From Lutraria lutraria (taxonomy: Eukaryota; Mollusca; Bivalvia; Venerida; Mactridae), in contig OZ026833.1 of NCBI GenBank assembly GCA_964023205.1, forward strand, positions 32,948,830 through 33,012,829: a stretch of DNA of 64,000 bases, read 5' to 3'. The notes beneath the pieces are model-generated. The model was not told the origin of the DNA, did no database searches, and was given only the letters and a program-made list of their open reading frames with translations. Shown one piece after another: positions 23,137 through 36,762 of this stretch; the stretch's first letter is position 1; every line of letters starts with the position of its first letter. The position numbers and the translations under genes are program-made.

Positions 23137-24413
23137 TTTTTTTTATTTTTATTTTTCGTTCGTTAGCGTTATACAGGCTTCAAAACATTCCGCAAACACT
23201 TGGCGTTTGTTTCTTGCAATTAAATTAAATAGAAACAGCGTATTTTGTACGTTTTGCATTAATTAATATTCATTTCTGCAATAATAGCGATGTTAATCGC
23301 ATTTCACGTGGGGTTACTGTAACGAAACCAGCCGTATGACTTTGGTTTGATATGTTGCGCTATGTACCAATCAAGGCTGCTGCATTGTGTTATCATTGCG
23401 TGTTGGGTTATTGTCGTTGGCGTCAATATGCATATGGTACGTACGTATCTTACTGTGAATTTCATAAGCAGCGCGTGTGTTAAAGTAACAATTTGTTTTA
23501 ATATCAATTATATAGAGACTGAACATGTACGGTTACATATGTATGTAAGTCGGAGCGTGTGTTAAAGTAACAATTTGTTTTAATATCAATTATATAGAGA
23601 CTGAACATGTACGGTTACATATGTATGTAAGTCGGAGCGTGTGTTAAAGTAACAATTTATTTTAATATCAATTATAAAGAGACTGAACATGTACGGTTAC
23701 GTATGTATGTAAGTCGGACACATGGTGAATCAGTATACATATAATTAGTTGAGTAAGTATAATAGTATGTTAGTGCATGTACATTGATGTGCTTGCATTA
23801 CCGAATTGCATTTATTTAAAAACTATCAGTCTGAGAATAGTGGAACCGACTAATCGCAGAACAATTCCAAATTGAATGAGGGAGACCAGGCACCGCATTG
23901 AAATTGTGTTTCATATATTTGCGAACTTAACAAATTAAGAATGTAAGTAAGCATGTGCGGAGAGATCTGTCCCACTGATTTGGGGGCCGTCTTGTGTCAA
24001 ACACCCCCTACGCCCCATGCTAGGTAGGAACTATATAAGCGTGGGTGTGTGAAAGAAGACGACTTCATTGAAATGGCATTCCTTCGTTTCACATTCTCAG
24101 ATTGCATTCAGTCGAGTAGATTTAAACTTGGTAATATGCGATAATTTTTATCACACCCTGAAGGTAACGAACACGCATAAACATGCATCATCGATCGACA
24201 AAGGGAAATAACCCACTTACGTATAGGAAACGCACCCGTCGAGCATATAGGACACCAAGGGAACTGGATGTTTTGGTCATATATCTATGTTTGTCTCTTA
24301 TATTAATTTCTGCTATCGTAAAACTTGCCAAGTTTACAGTAATTTGAAACTACTCAAGCGAACACGTGCACAAACACCTTGATATATAAGTTCCGATTCT
24401 CGTCAGACAATGT

Positions 24414-24505
24414 GCCGCAATGGCGCAGTCGGTTAAAGCGTCGGACATTGAAAGCTTTCCAGACAGGCAGACTTTTTGTGGCGGGTTCGAGGCCGGCCAC
24501 GGATC
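24414..24505 (+). ncRNA. tRNA-like Pol III element 19
   Basis: CC allele, TACTTTAACG marker as in the unit at 18937. Unit 1,370 bp, three copies. Confidence 0.63.
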
Positions 24506-25783
24506 TTTTTTTTATTTTTATTTTTCGTTCGTTAGCGTTATACAGGCTTCAAAACGTTCCGCAAACGCTTGGCGTTTGTTTCTTGCAATTAAATTAAATA
24601 GAAACAGCGTATTTTGTACGTTTTGCATTAATTAATATTCATTTCTGCAATAATAGCGATGTTAATCGCATTTCACGTGGGGTTACTTTAACGAAACCAG
24701 CCGTATGACTTTAGTTTGATATGTTGCGCTATGTACCAATCAAGGCTGCGGCATTGTGTTATCATTGCGTGTTGGGTTATTGTCGTTGGCGTCAATATGC
24801 ATATGGTACGTACGTATCTTACTGTGAATTTCATAAGTAGCGCGTGTGTTAAAGTAACAATTTGTTTTAATATCAATTATATAGAGACTGAACATGTACG
24901 GTTACATATGTATGTAAGTCGGAGCGTGTGTTAAAGTAACAATTTGTTTTAATATCAATTATATAGAGACTGAACATGTACGGTTACATATGTATGTAAG
25001 TCGGAGCGTGTGTTAAAGTAACAATTTATTTTAATATCAATTATAAAGAGACTGAACATGTACGGTTACGTATGTATGTAAGTTGGACACATGGTGAATC
25101 AGTATACATATAATTAGTTGAGTAAGTATAATAGTATGTTAGTGCATGTACATTGATGTGCTTGCATTACCGAATTGCATTTATTTAAAAACTATCAGTC
25201 TGAGAATAGTGGAACCGACTAATCGCAGAACAATTCCAAATTGAATGAGGGAGACCAGGCACCGCATTGAAATTGTGTTTCATATATTTGCGAACTTAAC
25301 AAATTAAGAATGTAAGTAAGCGTGTGCGGAGAGATCTGTCCCACTGATTTGGGGGCCGTCTTGTGTCAAACACCCCCTACGCCCCATGCTAGGTAGGAAC
25401 TATATAAGCGTGGGTGTGTGAAAGAAGACGACTTCATTGAAATGGCATTCCTTCGTTTCACATTCTCAGATTGCATTCAGTCGAGTAGATTTAAACTTGG
25501 TAATATGCGATAATTTTTTATCACACCCTGAAGGTAACGAACACGCATAAACATGCATCATCGATCGACAAAGGGAAATAACCCACTTACGTATAGGAAA
25601 CGCACCCGTCGAGCATATAGGACACCAAGGGAACTGGATGTTTTGGTCATATATCTATGTTTGTCTCTAATATTAATTTCTGCTATCGTAAAACTTGCCA
25701 AGTTTACAGTAATTTGAAACTACTCAAACGAAAACGTGCACAAACACCTTGATATATAAGTTCCGATTCTCGTCAGACAATGT

Positions 25784-25875
25784 GTCGCAATGGCGCAGTC
25801 GGTTAAAGCGTCGGACATTGAAAGCTTTCCAGACAGGCAGACTTTTTGTGGCGGGTTCGAGGCCGGCCACGGATC
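25784..25875 (+). ncRNA. tRNA-like Pol III element 20
   Basis: CC allele. 5' end reads GTCGCAA instead of GCCGCAA, shared only with the next element. Unit 1,370 bp, three copies. Confidence 0.6.
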
Positions 25876-27153
25876 TTTTTTTTATTTTTATTTTTCGTTC
25901 GTTAGCGTTATACAGGCTTCAAAACGTTCCGCAAACGCTTGGCGTTTGTTTCTTGCAATTAAATTATATAGAAACAGCGTATTTTGTACGTTTTGCATTA
26001 ATTAATATTCATTTCTGCAATAATAGCGATGTTAATCGCATTTCACGTGGGGTTACTGTAACGAAACCAGTCGTATGACTTTAGTTTGATATGTTGCGCT
26101 ATGTACCAATCAAGGCTACGGCATTGTGTTATCATTGCGTGTTGGGTTATTGTCGTTGGCGTCAATATGCATATGGTACGTACGTATCTTACTGTGAATT
26201 TCATAAGCAGCGCGTGTGTTAAAGTAACAATTTGTTTTAATATCAATTATATAGAGACTGAACATGTACGGTTACATATGTATGTAAGTCGGAGCGTGTG
26301 TTAAAGTAACAATTTGTTTTAATATCAATTATATAGAGACTGAACATGTACGGTTACATATGTATGTAAGTCGGAGCGTGTGTTAAAGTAACAATTTATT
26401 TTAATATCAATTATAAAGAGACTGAACATGTACGGTTACGTATGTATGTAAGTCGGACACATGGTGAATCAGTATACATATAATTAGTTGAGTAAGTATA
26501 ATAGTATGTTAGTGCATGTACATTGATGTGCTTGCATTACCGAATTGCATTTATTTAAAAACTATCAGTCTGAGAATAGTGGAACCGACTAATCGCAGAA
26601 CAATTCCAAATTGAATGAGGGAGACCAGGCACCGCATTGAAATTGTGTTTCATATATTTGCGAACTTAACAAATTAAGAATGTAAGTAAGCATGTGCGGA
26701 GAGATCTGTCCCACTGATTTGGGGGCCGTCTTGTGTCAAACACCCCCTACGCCCCATGCTAGGTAGGAACTATATAAGCGTGGGTGTGTGAAAGAAGACG
26801 ACTTCATTGAAATGGCATTCCTTCGTTTCACATTCTCAGATTGCATTCAGTCGAGTAGATTTAAACTTGGTAATATGCGATAATTTTTTATCACACCCTG
26901 AAGGTAACGAACACGCATAAACATGCATCATCGATCGACAAAGGGAAATAACCCACTTACGTATAGGAAACGCACCCGTCGAGCATATAGGACACCAAGG
27001 GAACTGGATGTTTTGGTCATATATCTATGTTTGTCTCTTATATTAATTTCTGCTATCGTAAAACTTGCCAAGTTTACAGTAATTTGAAACTACTCAAACG
27101 AAAACGTGCACAAACACCTTGATATATAAGTTCCGATTCTCGTCAGACAATGT

Positions 27154-27245
27154 GTCGCAATGGCGCAGTCGGTTAAAGCGTCGGACATTGAAAGCTTTCC
27201 AGACAGGCAGACTTTTTGTGGCGGGTTCGAGGCCGGCCACGGATC
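27154..27245 (+). ncRNA. tRNA-like Pol III element 21
   Basis: CC allele and the GTCGCAA 5' end. Unit 1,368 bp. CACGTGCGG instead of CACGTGGGG downstream. Confidence 0.6.
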
Positions 27246-28521
27246 TTTTTTTTATTTTTATTTTTCGTTCGTTAGCGTTATACAGGCTTCAAAACGTTCC
27301 GCAAACGCTTGGCGTTTGTTTCTTGCAATTAAATTAAATAGAAACAGCGTATTTTGTACGTTTTGCATTAATTAATATTCATTTCTGCAATAATAGCGAT
27401 GTTAATCGCATTTCACGTGCGGTTACTGTAACGAAACCAGCCGTATGACTTTAGTTTGATATGTTGCGCTATGTACCAATCAAGGCTGCGGCATTGTGTT
27501 ATCATTGCGTGTTGGGTTATTGTCGTTGGCGTCAATATGCATATGGTACGTACGTATCTTACTGTGAATTTCATAAGCAGCGCGTGTGTTAAAGTAACAA
27601 TTTGTTTTAATATCAATTATATAGAGACTGAACATGTACGGTTACATATGTATGTAAGTCGGAGCGTGTGTTAAAGTAACAATTTGTTTTAATATCAATT
27701 ATATAGAGACTGAACATGTACGGTTACATATGTATGTAAGTCGGAGCGTGTGTTAAAGTAACAATTTATTTTAATATCAATTATAAAGAGACTGAACATG
27801 TACGGTTACGTATGTATGTAAGTCGGACACATGGTGAATCAGTATACATATAATTAGTTGAGTAAGTATAATAGTATGTTAGTGCATGTACATTGATGTG
27901 CTTGCATTACCGAATTGCATTTATTTAAAACTATCAGTCTGAGAATAGTGGAACCGACTAATCGCAGAACAATTCCAAATTGAATGAGGGAGACCAGGCA
28001 CCGCATTGAAATTGTGTTTCATATATTTGCGAACTTAACAAATTAAGAATGTAAGTAAGCATGTGCGGAGAGATCTGTCCCACTGATTTGGGGGCCGTCT
28101 TGTGTCAAACACCCCCTACGCCCCATGCTAGGTAGGAACTATATAAGCGTGGGTGTGTGAAAGAAGACGACTTCATTGAAATGGCATTCCTTCGTTTCAC
28201 ATTCTCAGATTGCATTCAGTCGAGTAGATTTAAACTTGGTAATATGCGATAATTTTTATCACATCCTGAAGGTAACGAACACGCATAAACATGCATCATC
28301 GATCGACAAAGGGAAATAACCCACTTACGTATAGGAAACGCACCCGTCGAGCATATAGGACACCAAGGGAACTGGATGTTTTGGTCATATATCTATGTTT
28401 GTCTCTTATATTAATTTCTGCTATCGTAAAACTTGCCAAGTTTACAGTAATTTGAAACTACTCAAGCGAACACGTGCACAAACACCTTGATATATAAGTT
28501 CCGATTCTCGTCAGACAATGT

Positions 28522-28613
28522 GCCGCAATGGCGCAGTCGGTTAAAGCGTCGGACATTGAAAGCTTTCGAGACAGGCAGACTTTTTGTGGCGGGTTCGAGG
28601 CCGGCCACGGATC
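28522..28613 (+). ncRNA. tRNA-like Pol III element 22
   Basis: CG allele with the CATTTCGCAAACACATGG flank also seen after the element at 2744. Unit 1,370 bp, three copies. Confidence 0.63.
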
Positions 28614-29891
28614 TTTTTTTTATTTTTATTTTTCGTTCGTTAGCGTTATACAGGCTTCAAAACATTTCGCAAACACATGGAGTTTGTTTCTTGAAATTAA
28701 ATTAAATAGAAACAGCGTATTTTGTACGTTTTGCATTAATTAATATTCATTTCTGCAATAATAGCGATGTTGATCGCATTTCACGTGGGGTTACTGTAAC
28801 GAAACCAGCCGTATGACTTTAGTTTGATATGTTGCGCTATGTACCAATCAAGGCTGCTGCATTGTGTTATCATTGCGTGTTGGGTTATTGTCGTTGGCGT
28901 CAATATGCATATGGTACGTACGTATCTTACTGTGAATTTCATTAGCAGCGCGTGTGTTAAAGTAACAAATTGTTTTAATATCAATTATATAGAAACTGAA
29001 CATGTACGGTTACATATGTATGTAAGTCGGAGCGTGTGTTAAAGTAACAATTTGTTTTAATATCAATTATATAGAGACTGAACATGTACGGTTACATATG
29101 TATGTAAGTCGGAGCGTGTGTTAAAGTAACAATTTATTTTAATATCAATTATAAAGAGACTGAACATGTACGGTTACGTATGTATGTAAGTCGGACACAT
29201 GGTGAATCAGTATACATATAATTAGTTGAGTAAGTATAATAGTATGTTAGTGCATGTACATTGATGTGCTTGCATTAACGAATTGCATTTATTTAAAAAC
29301 TATCAGTCTGAGAATAGTGGAACAGACTAATCGCAGAACAATTCCAAATTGAATGAGGGAGACCAGGCACCGCTTTGAAATTGTGTTTCATATATTTGCG
29401 AACTTAACAAATTAAGAATGTAAGTAAGCATGTGCGGAGAGATCTGTCCCACTGATTTGGGGGCCGTCTTGTGTCAAACACCCCCTACGCCCCATGCTAG
29501 GTAGGAACTATATAAGCGTGGGTGTGTGAAAGAAGACGACTTCATTGAAATGGCATTCCTTCGTTTCACATTCTCAGATTGCATGCAGTCGAGTAGATTT
29601 AAACTTGGTAATATGCGATAATTTTTTATCACACCCTGAAGGTAACGAACACGCATAAACATGCATCATCGATCGACAAAGGGAAATAACCCACTTACGT
29701 ATAGGAAACGCACCCGTCGAGCATATAGGACACCAAGGGAACTGGATGTTTTGGTCATATATCTATGTTTGTCTCTTATATTAATTTCTGCTATCGTAAA
29801 ACTTGCCAAGTTTACAGTAATTTGAAACTACTCAAGCGAACACGTGCACAAACACCTTGATATATAAGTTCCGATTCTCGTCAGACAATGT

Positions 29892-29983
29892 GCCGCAATG
29901 GCGCAGTCGGTTAAAGCGTCGGATATAGAAAGCTTTGGAGACAGGCAGACTTTTTGTGGCGGGTTCGAGGCCGGCCACGGATC
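29892..29983 (+). ncRNA. tRNA-like Pol III element 23
   Basis: GG allele with GATATAG, the last such copy to the right. Unit 1,370 bp. Confidence 0.62.
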
Positions 29984-31261
29984 TTTTTTTTATTTTTATT
30001 TTTCGTTCGTTAGCGTTATACAGGCTTCAAAACGTTCCGCAAACGCTTGGCGTTTGTTTCTTGCAATTAAATTAAATAGAAACAGCGTATTTTGTACGTT
30101 TTGCATTAATAAATATTCATTTCTGCAATAATAGCGATGTTAATCGCATTTCACGTGGGGTTACTGTAACGAAACCAGCCGTATGACTTTAGTTTGATAT
30201 GTTGCGCTATGTACCAATCAAGGCTGCTGCATTGTGTTATCATTGCGTGTTGGGTTATTGTCGTTGGCGTCAATATGCATATGGTACGTACGTATCTTAC
30301 TGTGAATTTCATAAGCAGCGCGTGTGTTAAAGTAACAATTTGTTTTAATATCAATTATATAGAGACTGAACATGTACGGTTACATATGTATGTAAGTCGG
30401 AGCGTGTGTTAAAGTAACAATTTGTTTTAATATCAATTATATAGAGACTGAACATGTACGGTTACATATGTATGTAAGTCGGAGCGTGTGTTAAAGTAAC
30501 AATTTATTTTAATATCAATTATAAAGAGACTGAACATGTACGGTTACGTATGTATGTAAGTTGGACACATGGTGAATCAGTATACATATAATTAGTTGAG
30601 TAAGTATAATAGTATGTTAGTGCATGTACATTGATGTGCTTGCATTACCGAATTGCATTTATTTAAAAACTATCAGTCTGAGAATAGTGGAACCGACTAA
30701 TCGCAGAACAATTCCAAATTGAATGAGGGAGACCAGGCACCGCATTGAAATTGTGTTTCATATATTTGCGAACTTAACAAATTAAGAATGTAAGTAAGCG
30801 TGTGCGGAGAGATCTGTCCCACTGATTTGGGGGCCGTCTTGTGTCAAACACCCCCTACGCCCCATGCTAGGTAGGAACTATATAAGCGTGGGTGTGTGAA
30901 AGAAGACGACTTCATTGAAATGGCATTCCTTCGTTTCACATTCTCAGATTGCATTCAGTCGAGTAGATTTAAACTTGGTAATATGCGATAATTTTTTATC
31001 ACACCCTGAAGGTAACGAACACGCATAAACATGCATCATCGATCGACAAAGGGAAATAACCCACTTACGTATAGGAAACGCACCCGTCGAGCATATAGGA
31101 CACCAAGGGAACTGGATGTTTTGGTCATATATCTATGTTTGTCTCTTATATTAATTTCTGCTATCGTAAAACTTGCCAAGTTTACAGTAATTTGAAACTA
31201 CTCAAACGAACACGTGCACAAACACCTTGATATATAAGTTCCGATTCTCGTCAGACAATGT

Positions 31262-31352
31262 GCCGCAATGGCGCAGTGGGTTAAAGCGTCGGACATTGAA
31301 GCTTTCCAGACAGGCAGACTTTTTGTGGCGGGTTCGAGGCCGGCCACGGATC
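31262..31352 (+). ncRNA. tRNA-like Pol III element 24
   Basis: CC allele, the last to the right. One A deleted (ATTGAAGC), so 91 nt, and the D loop reads AGTGGGTTAAA. Unit 1,368 bp. Confidence 0.57.
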
Positions 31353-32629
31353 TTTTTTTTATTTTTATTTTTCGTTCGTTAGCGTTATACAGGCTTCAAA
31401 ACGTTCCGCAAACGCTTGGCGTTTGTTTCTTGCAATTAAATTAAATAGAAACAGCGTATTTTGTACGTTTTGCATTAATTAATATTCATTTCTGCAATAA
31501 TAGCGATGTTAATCGCATTTCACGTGGGGTTACTTTAACGAAACCAGCCGTATGACTTTAGTTTGATATGTTGCGCTATGTACCAATCAAGGCTGCGGCA
31601 TTGTGTTATCATTGCGTGTTGGGTTATTGTCGTTGGCGTCAATATGCATATGGTACGTACGTATCTTACTGTGAATTTCATAAGCAGCGCGTGTGTTAAA
31701 GTAACAATTTGTTTTAATATCAATTATATAGAGACTGAACATGTACGGTTACATATGTATGTAAGTCGGAGCGTGTGTTAAAGTAACAATTTGTTTTAAT
31801 ATCAATTATATAGAGACTGAACATGTACGGTTACATATGTATGTAAGTCGGAGCGTGTGTTAAAGTAACAATTTATTTTAATATCAATTATAAAGAGACT
31901 GAACATGTACGGTTACGTATGTATGTAAGTCGGACACATGGTGAATCAGTATACATATAATTAGTTGAGTAAGTATAATAGTATGTTAGTGCATGTACAT
32001 TGATGTGCTTGCATTACCGAATTGCATTTATTTAAAAACTATCAGTCTGAGAATAGTGGAACCGACTAATCGCAGAACAATTCCAAATTGAATGAGGGAG
32101 ACCAGGCACCGCATTGAAATTGTGTTTCATATATTTGCGAACTTAACAAATTAAGAATGTAAGTAAGCATGTGCGGAGAGATCTGTCCCACTGATTTGGG
32201 GGCCGTCTTGTGTCAAACACCCCCTACGCCCCATGCTAGGTAGGAACTATATAAGCGTGGGTGTGTGAAAGAAGACGACTTCATTGAAATGGCATTCCTT
32301 CGTTTCACATTCTCAGATTGCATTCAGTCGAGTAGATTTAAACTTGGTAATATGCGATAATTTTTATCACACCCTGAAGGTAACGAACACGCATAAACAT
32401 GCATCATCGATCGACAAAGGGAAATAACCCACTTACGTATAGGAAACGCACCCGTCGAGCATATAGGACACCAAGGGAACTGGATGTTTTGGTCATATAT
32501 CTATGTTTGTCTCTTATATTAATTTCTGCTATCGTAAAACTTGCCAAGTTTACAGTAATTTGAAACTACTCAAGCGAACACGTGCACAAACACCTTGATA
32601 TATAAGTTCCGATTCTCGTCAGACAATGT

Positions 32630-32721
32630 GCCGCAATGGCGCAGTCGGTTAAAGCGTCGGACATTGAAAGCTTTCGAGACAGGCAGACTTTTTGTGGCGG
32701 GTTCGAGGCCGGCCACGGATC
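32630..32721 (+). ncRNA. tRNA-like Pol III element 25
   Basis: CG allele. Unit 1,291 bp, with the same marker set as the unit at 16277. Confidence 0.62.
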
Positions 32722-33920
32722 TTTTTTTTATTTTTATTTTTCGTTCGTTAGCGTTATACAGGCTTCAAAACATTCCGCAAACACTTGGCGTTTGTTTCTT
32801 GCAATTAAATTAAATAGAAACAACGTATTTTGAACGTTTTGCATTAATTAATATTCATTTCTGCAATAATAGCGATGTTAATCGCATTTCACGTGGGGTT
32901 ACTGTAACGAAACCAGCCGTATGACTTTGGTTTGATATGTTGCGCTATGTACCAATCAAGGCTGCTGCATTGTGTTATCATTGCGTGTTGGGTTATTGTC
33001 GTTGGCGTCAATATGCATATGGTACGTACGTATCTTACTGTGAATTTCATAAGCAGCGCGTGTGTTAAAGTAACAATTTGTTTTAATATCAATTATATAG
33101 AGACTGAACATGTACGGTTACATATGTATGTAAGTCGGAGCGTGTGTTAAAGTAACAATTTATTTTAATATCAATTATAAAGAGACTGAACATGTACGGT
33201 TACGTATGTATGTAAGTCGGACACATGGTGAATCAGTATACAGTCATATAATTAGTTGAGTAAGTATAATAGTATGTTAGTGCATGTACATTGATGTGCT
33301 TGCATTACCGAATTGCATTTATTTAAAAACTATCAGTCTGAGAATAGTGGAACCGACTAATCGCAGAACAATTCCAAATTGAATGAGGGAGACCAGGCAC
33401 CGCATTGAAATTGTGTTTCATATATTTGCGAACTTAACAAATTAAGAATGTAAGTAAGCATGTGCGGAGAGATCTGTCCCACTGATTTGGGGGCCGTCTT
33501 GTGTCAAACACCCCCTACGCCCCATGCTAGGTAGGAACTATATAAGCGTGGGTGTGTGAAAGAAGACGACTTCATTGAAATGGCATTCCTTCGTTTCACA
33601 TTCTCAGATTGCATTCAGTCGAGTAGATTTAAACTTGGTAATATGCGATAATTTTTATCACACCCTGAAGGTAACGAACACGCATAAACATGCATCATCG
33701 ATCGACAAAGGGAAATAACCCACTTACGTATAGGAAACGCACCCGTCGAGCATATAGGACACCAAGGGAACTGGATGTTTTGGTCATATATCTATGTTTG
33801 TCTCTTATATTAATTTCTGCTATCGTAAAACTTGCCAAGTTTACAGTAATTTGAAACTACTCAAGCGAACACGTGCACAAACACCTTGATATATAAGTTC
33901 CGATTCTCGTCAGACAATGT

Positions 33921-34012
33921 GCCGCAATGGCGCAGTCGGTTAAAGCGTCGGACATTGAAAGCTTTCTAGACAGGCAGACTTTTTGTGGCGGGTTCGAGGC
34001 CGGCCACGGATC
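33921..34012 (+). ncRNA. tRNA-like Pol III element 26
   Basis: CT allele (TTTCTAGAC). Unit 1,369 bp, three copies, GTAAGTTGGAGCG in the first sub-repeat. Confidence 0.62.
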
Positions 34013-35289
34013 TTTTTTTTATTTTTATTTTTCGTTCGTTAGCGTTATACAGGCTTCAAAACATTCCGCAAACATTTGGCGTTTGTTTCTTGCAATTAAA
34101 TTAAATAGAAACAGCGTATTTTGTACGTTTTGCATTAATTAATATTCATTTCTGCAATAATAGCGATGTTAATCGCATTTCACGTGGGGTTACTGTAACG
34201 AAACCAGCCGTATGACTTTGGTTTGATATGTTGCGCTATGTACCAATCAAGGCTGCTGCATTGTGTTATCATTGCGTGTTGGGTTATTGTCGTTGGCGTC
34301 AATATGCATATGGTACGTACGTATCTTACTGTGAATTTCATAAGCAGCGCGTGTGTTAAAGTAACAATTTGTTTTAATATCAATTATATAGAGACTGAAC
34401 ATGTACGGTTACATATGTATGTAAGTTGGAGCGTGTGTTAAAGTAACAATTTGTTTTAATATCAATTATATAGAGACTGAACATGTACGGTTACATATGT
34501 ATGTAAGTCGGAGCGTGTGTTAAAGTAACAATTTATTTTAATATCAATTATAAAGAGACTGAACATGTACGGTTACGTATGTATGTAAGTCGGACACATG
34601 GTGAATCAGTATACATATAATTAGTTGAGTAAGTATAATAGTATGTTAGTGCATGTACATTGATGTGCTTGCATTACCGAATTGCATTTATTTAAAAACT
34701 ATCAGTCTGAGAATAGTGGAACCGACTAATCGCAGAACAATTCCAAATTGAATGAGGGAGACCAGGCACCGCATTGAAATTGTGTTTCATATATTTGCGA
34801 ACTTAACAAATTAAGAATGTAAGTAAGCATGTGCGGAGAGATCTGTCCCACTGATTTGGGGGCCGTCTTGTGTCAAACACCCCCTACGCCCCATGCTAGG
34901 TAGGAACTATATAAGCGTGGGTGTGTGAAAGAAGACGACTTCATTGAAATGGCATTCCTTCGTTTCACATTCTCAGATTGCATTCAGTCGAGTAGATTTA
35001 AACTTGGTAATATGCGATAATTTTTATCACACCCTGAAGGTAACGAACACGCATAAACATGCATCATCGATCGACAAAGGGAAATAACCCACTTACGTAT
35101 AGGAAACGCACCCGTCGAGCATATAGGACACCAAGGGAACTGGATGTTTTGGTCATATATCTATGTTTGTCTCTTATATTAATTTCTGCTATCGTAAAAC
35201 TTGCCAAGTTTACAGTAATTTGAAACTACTCAAGCGAACACGTGTACAAACACCTTGATATATAAGTTCCGATTCTCGTCAGACAATGT

Positions 35290-35381
35290 GCCGCAATGGC
35301 GCAGTCGGTTAAAGCGTCGGACATTGAAAGCTTTCGAGACAGGCAGACTTTTTGTGGCGGGTTCGAGGCCGGCCACGGATC
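35290..35381 (+). ncRNA. tRNA-like Pol III element 27
   Basis: CG allele; TTCGTTCTTTAGCG follows the terminator. Unit 1,381 bp through the TTAA expansion and CAGT insertion. Confidence 0.62.
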
Positions 35382-35500
35382 TTTTTTTTATTTTTATTTT
35401 TCGTTCTTTAGCGTTATACAGGCTTCAAAACATTCCGCAAACACTTGGCGTTTGTTTCTTGCAATTAAATTAAATAGAAACAGCGTATTTTGTACGTTTT

Positions 35501-35520
35501 GCATTAATTAATTAATTAAT
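35501..35520. repeat. Short TTAA microsatellite expansion
   Basis: GCATTAATTAATTAATTAAT has two more TTAA steps than other units, adding 8 bp. With a 4-bp CAGT insertion this explains the 1,381-bp unit. Confidence 0.85.
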
Positions 35521-36670
35521 ATTCATTTCTGCAATAATAGCGATGTTAATCGCATTTCACGTGGGGTTACTGTAACGAAACCAGCCGTATGACTTTAGTT
35601 TGATATGTTGCGCTATGTACCAATCAAGGCTGCTGCATTGTGTTATCATTGCGTGTTGGGTTATTGTCGTTGGCGTCAATATGCATATGGTACGTACGTA
35701 TCTTACTGTGAATTTCATAAGCAGCGCGTGTGTTAAAGTAACAATTTGTTTTAATATCAATTATATAGAGACTGAACATGTACGGTTACATATGTATGTA
35801 AGTCGGAGCGTGTGTTAAAGTAACAATTTGTTTTAATATCAATTATATAGAGACTGAACATGTACGGTTACATATGTATGTAAGTCGGAGCGTGTGTTAA
35901 AGTAACAATTTATTTTAATATCAATTATAAAGAGACTGAACATGTACGGTTACGTATGTATGTAAGTCGGACACATGGTGAATCAGTATACAGTCATATA
36001 ATTAGTTGAGTAAGTATAATAGTATGTTAGTGCATGTACATTGATGTGCTTGCATTACCGAATTGCATTTATTTAAAAACTATCAGTCTGAGAATAGTGG
36101 AACCGACTAATCGCAGAACAATTCCAAATTGAATGAGGGAGACCAGGCACCGCATTGAAATTGTGTTTCATATATTTGCGAACTTAACAAATTAAGAATG
36201 TAAGTAAGCATGTGCGGAGAGATCTGTCCCACTGATTTGGGGGCCGTCTTGTGTCAAACACCCCCTACGCCCCATGCTAGGTAGGAACTATATAAGCGTG
36301 GGTGTGTGAAAGAAGACGACTTCATTGAAATGGCATTCCTTCGTTTCACATTCTCAGATTGCATTCAGTCGAGTAGATTTAAACTTGGTAATATGCGATA
36401 ATTTTTATCACACCCTGAAGGTAACGAACACGCATAAACATGCATCATCGATCGACAAAGGGAAATAACCCACTTACGTATAGGAAACGCACCCGTCGAG
36501 CATATAGGACACCAAGGGAACTGGATGTTTTGGTCATATATCTATGTTTGTCTCTTATATTAATTTCTGCTATCGTAAAACTTGCCAAGTTTACAGTAAT
36601 TTGAAACTACTCAAGCGAACACGTGTACAAACACCTTGATATATAAGTTCCGATTCTCGTCAGACAATGT

Positions 36671-36762
36671 GCCGCAATGGCGCAGTCGGTTAAAGCGTCG
36701 GACATTGAAAGCTTTCGAGACAGGCAGACTTTTTGTGGCGGGTTCGAGGCCGGCCACGGATC
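36671..36762 (+). ncRNA. tRNA-like Pol III element 28
   Basis: CG allele with the TTCGTTCTTTAGCG flank. Unit 1,369 bp. A private GGGTTGTTGTCG change about 350 bases downstream. Confidence 0.62.

Larger units (their letters stand above)
17568..25783 (+). repeat. Higher-order match at 5,477 bp spacing
   Basis: The unit pair starting at 17568 and 18937 corresponds to the pair starting at 23045 and 24414. The first members share CATTCCGCAAACACTTGG and CTTTGGTTTG; the second share the CC core allele, GGCTGCGGC and TACTTTAACG. The units between are less clearly paired, so the block edges are uncertain. Confidence 0.65.
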
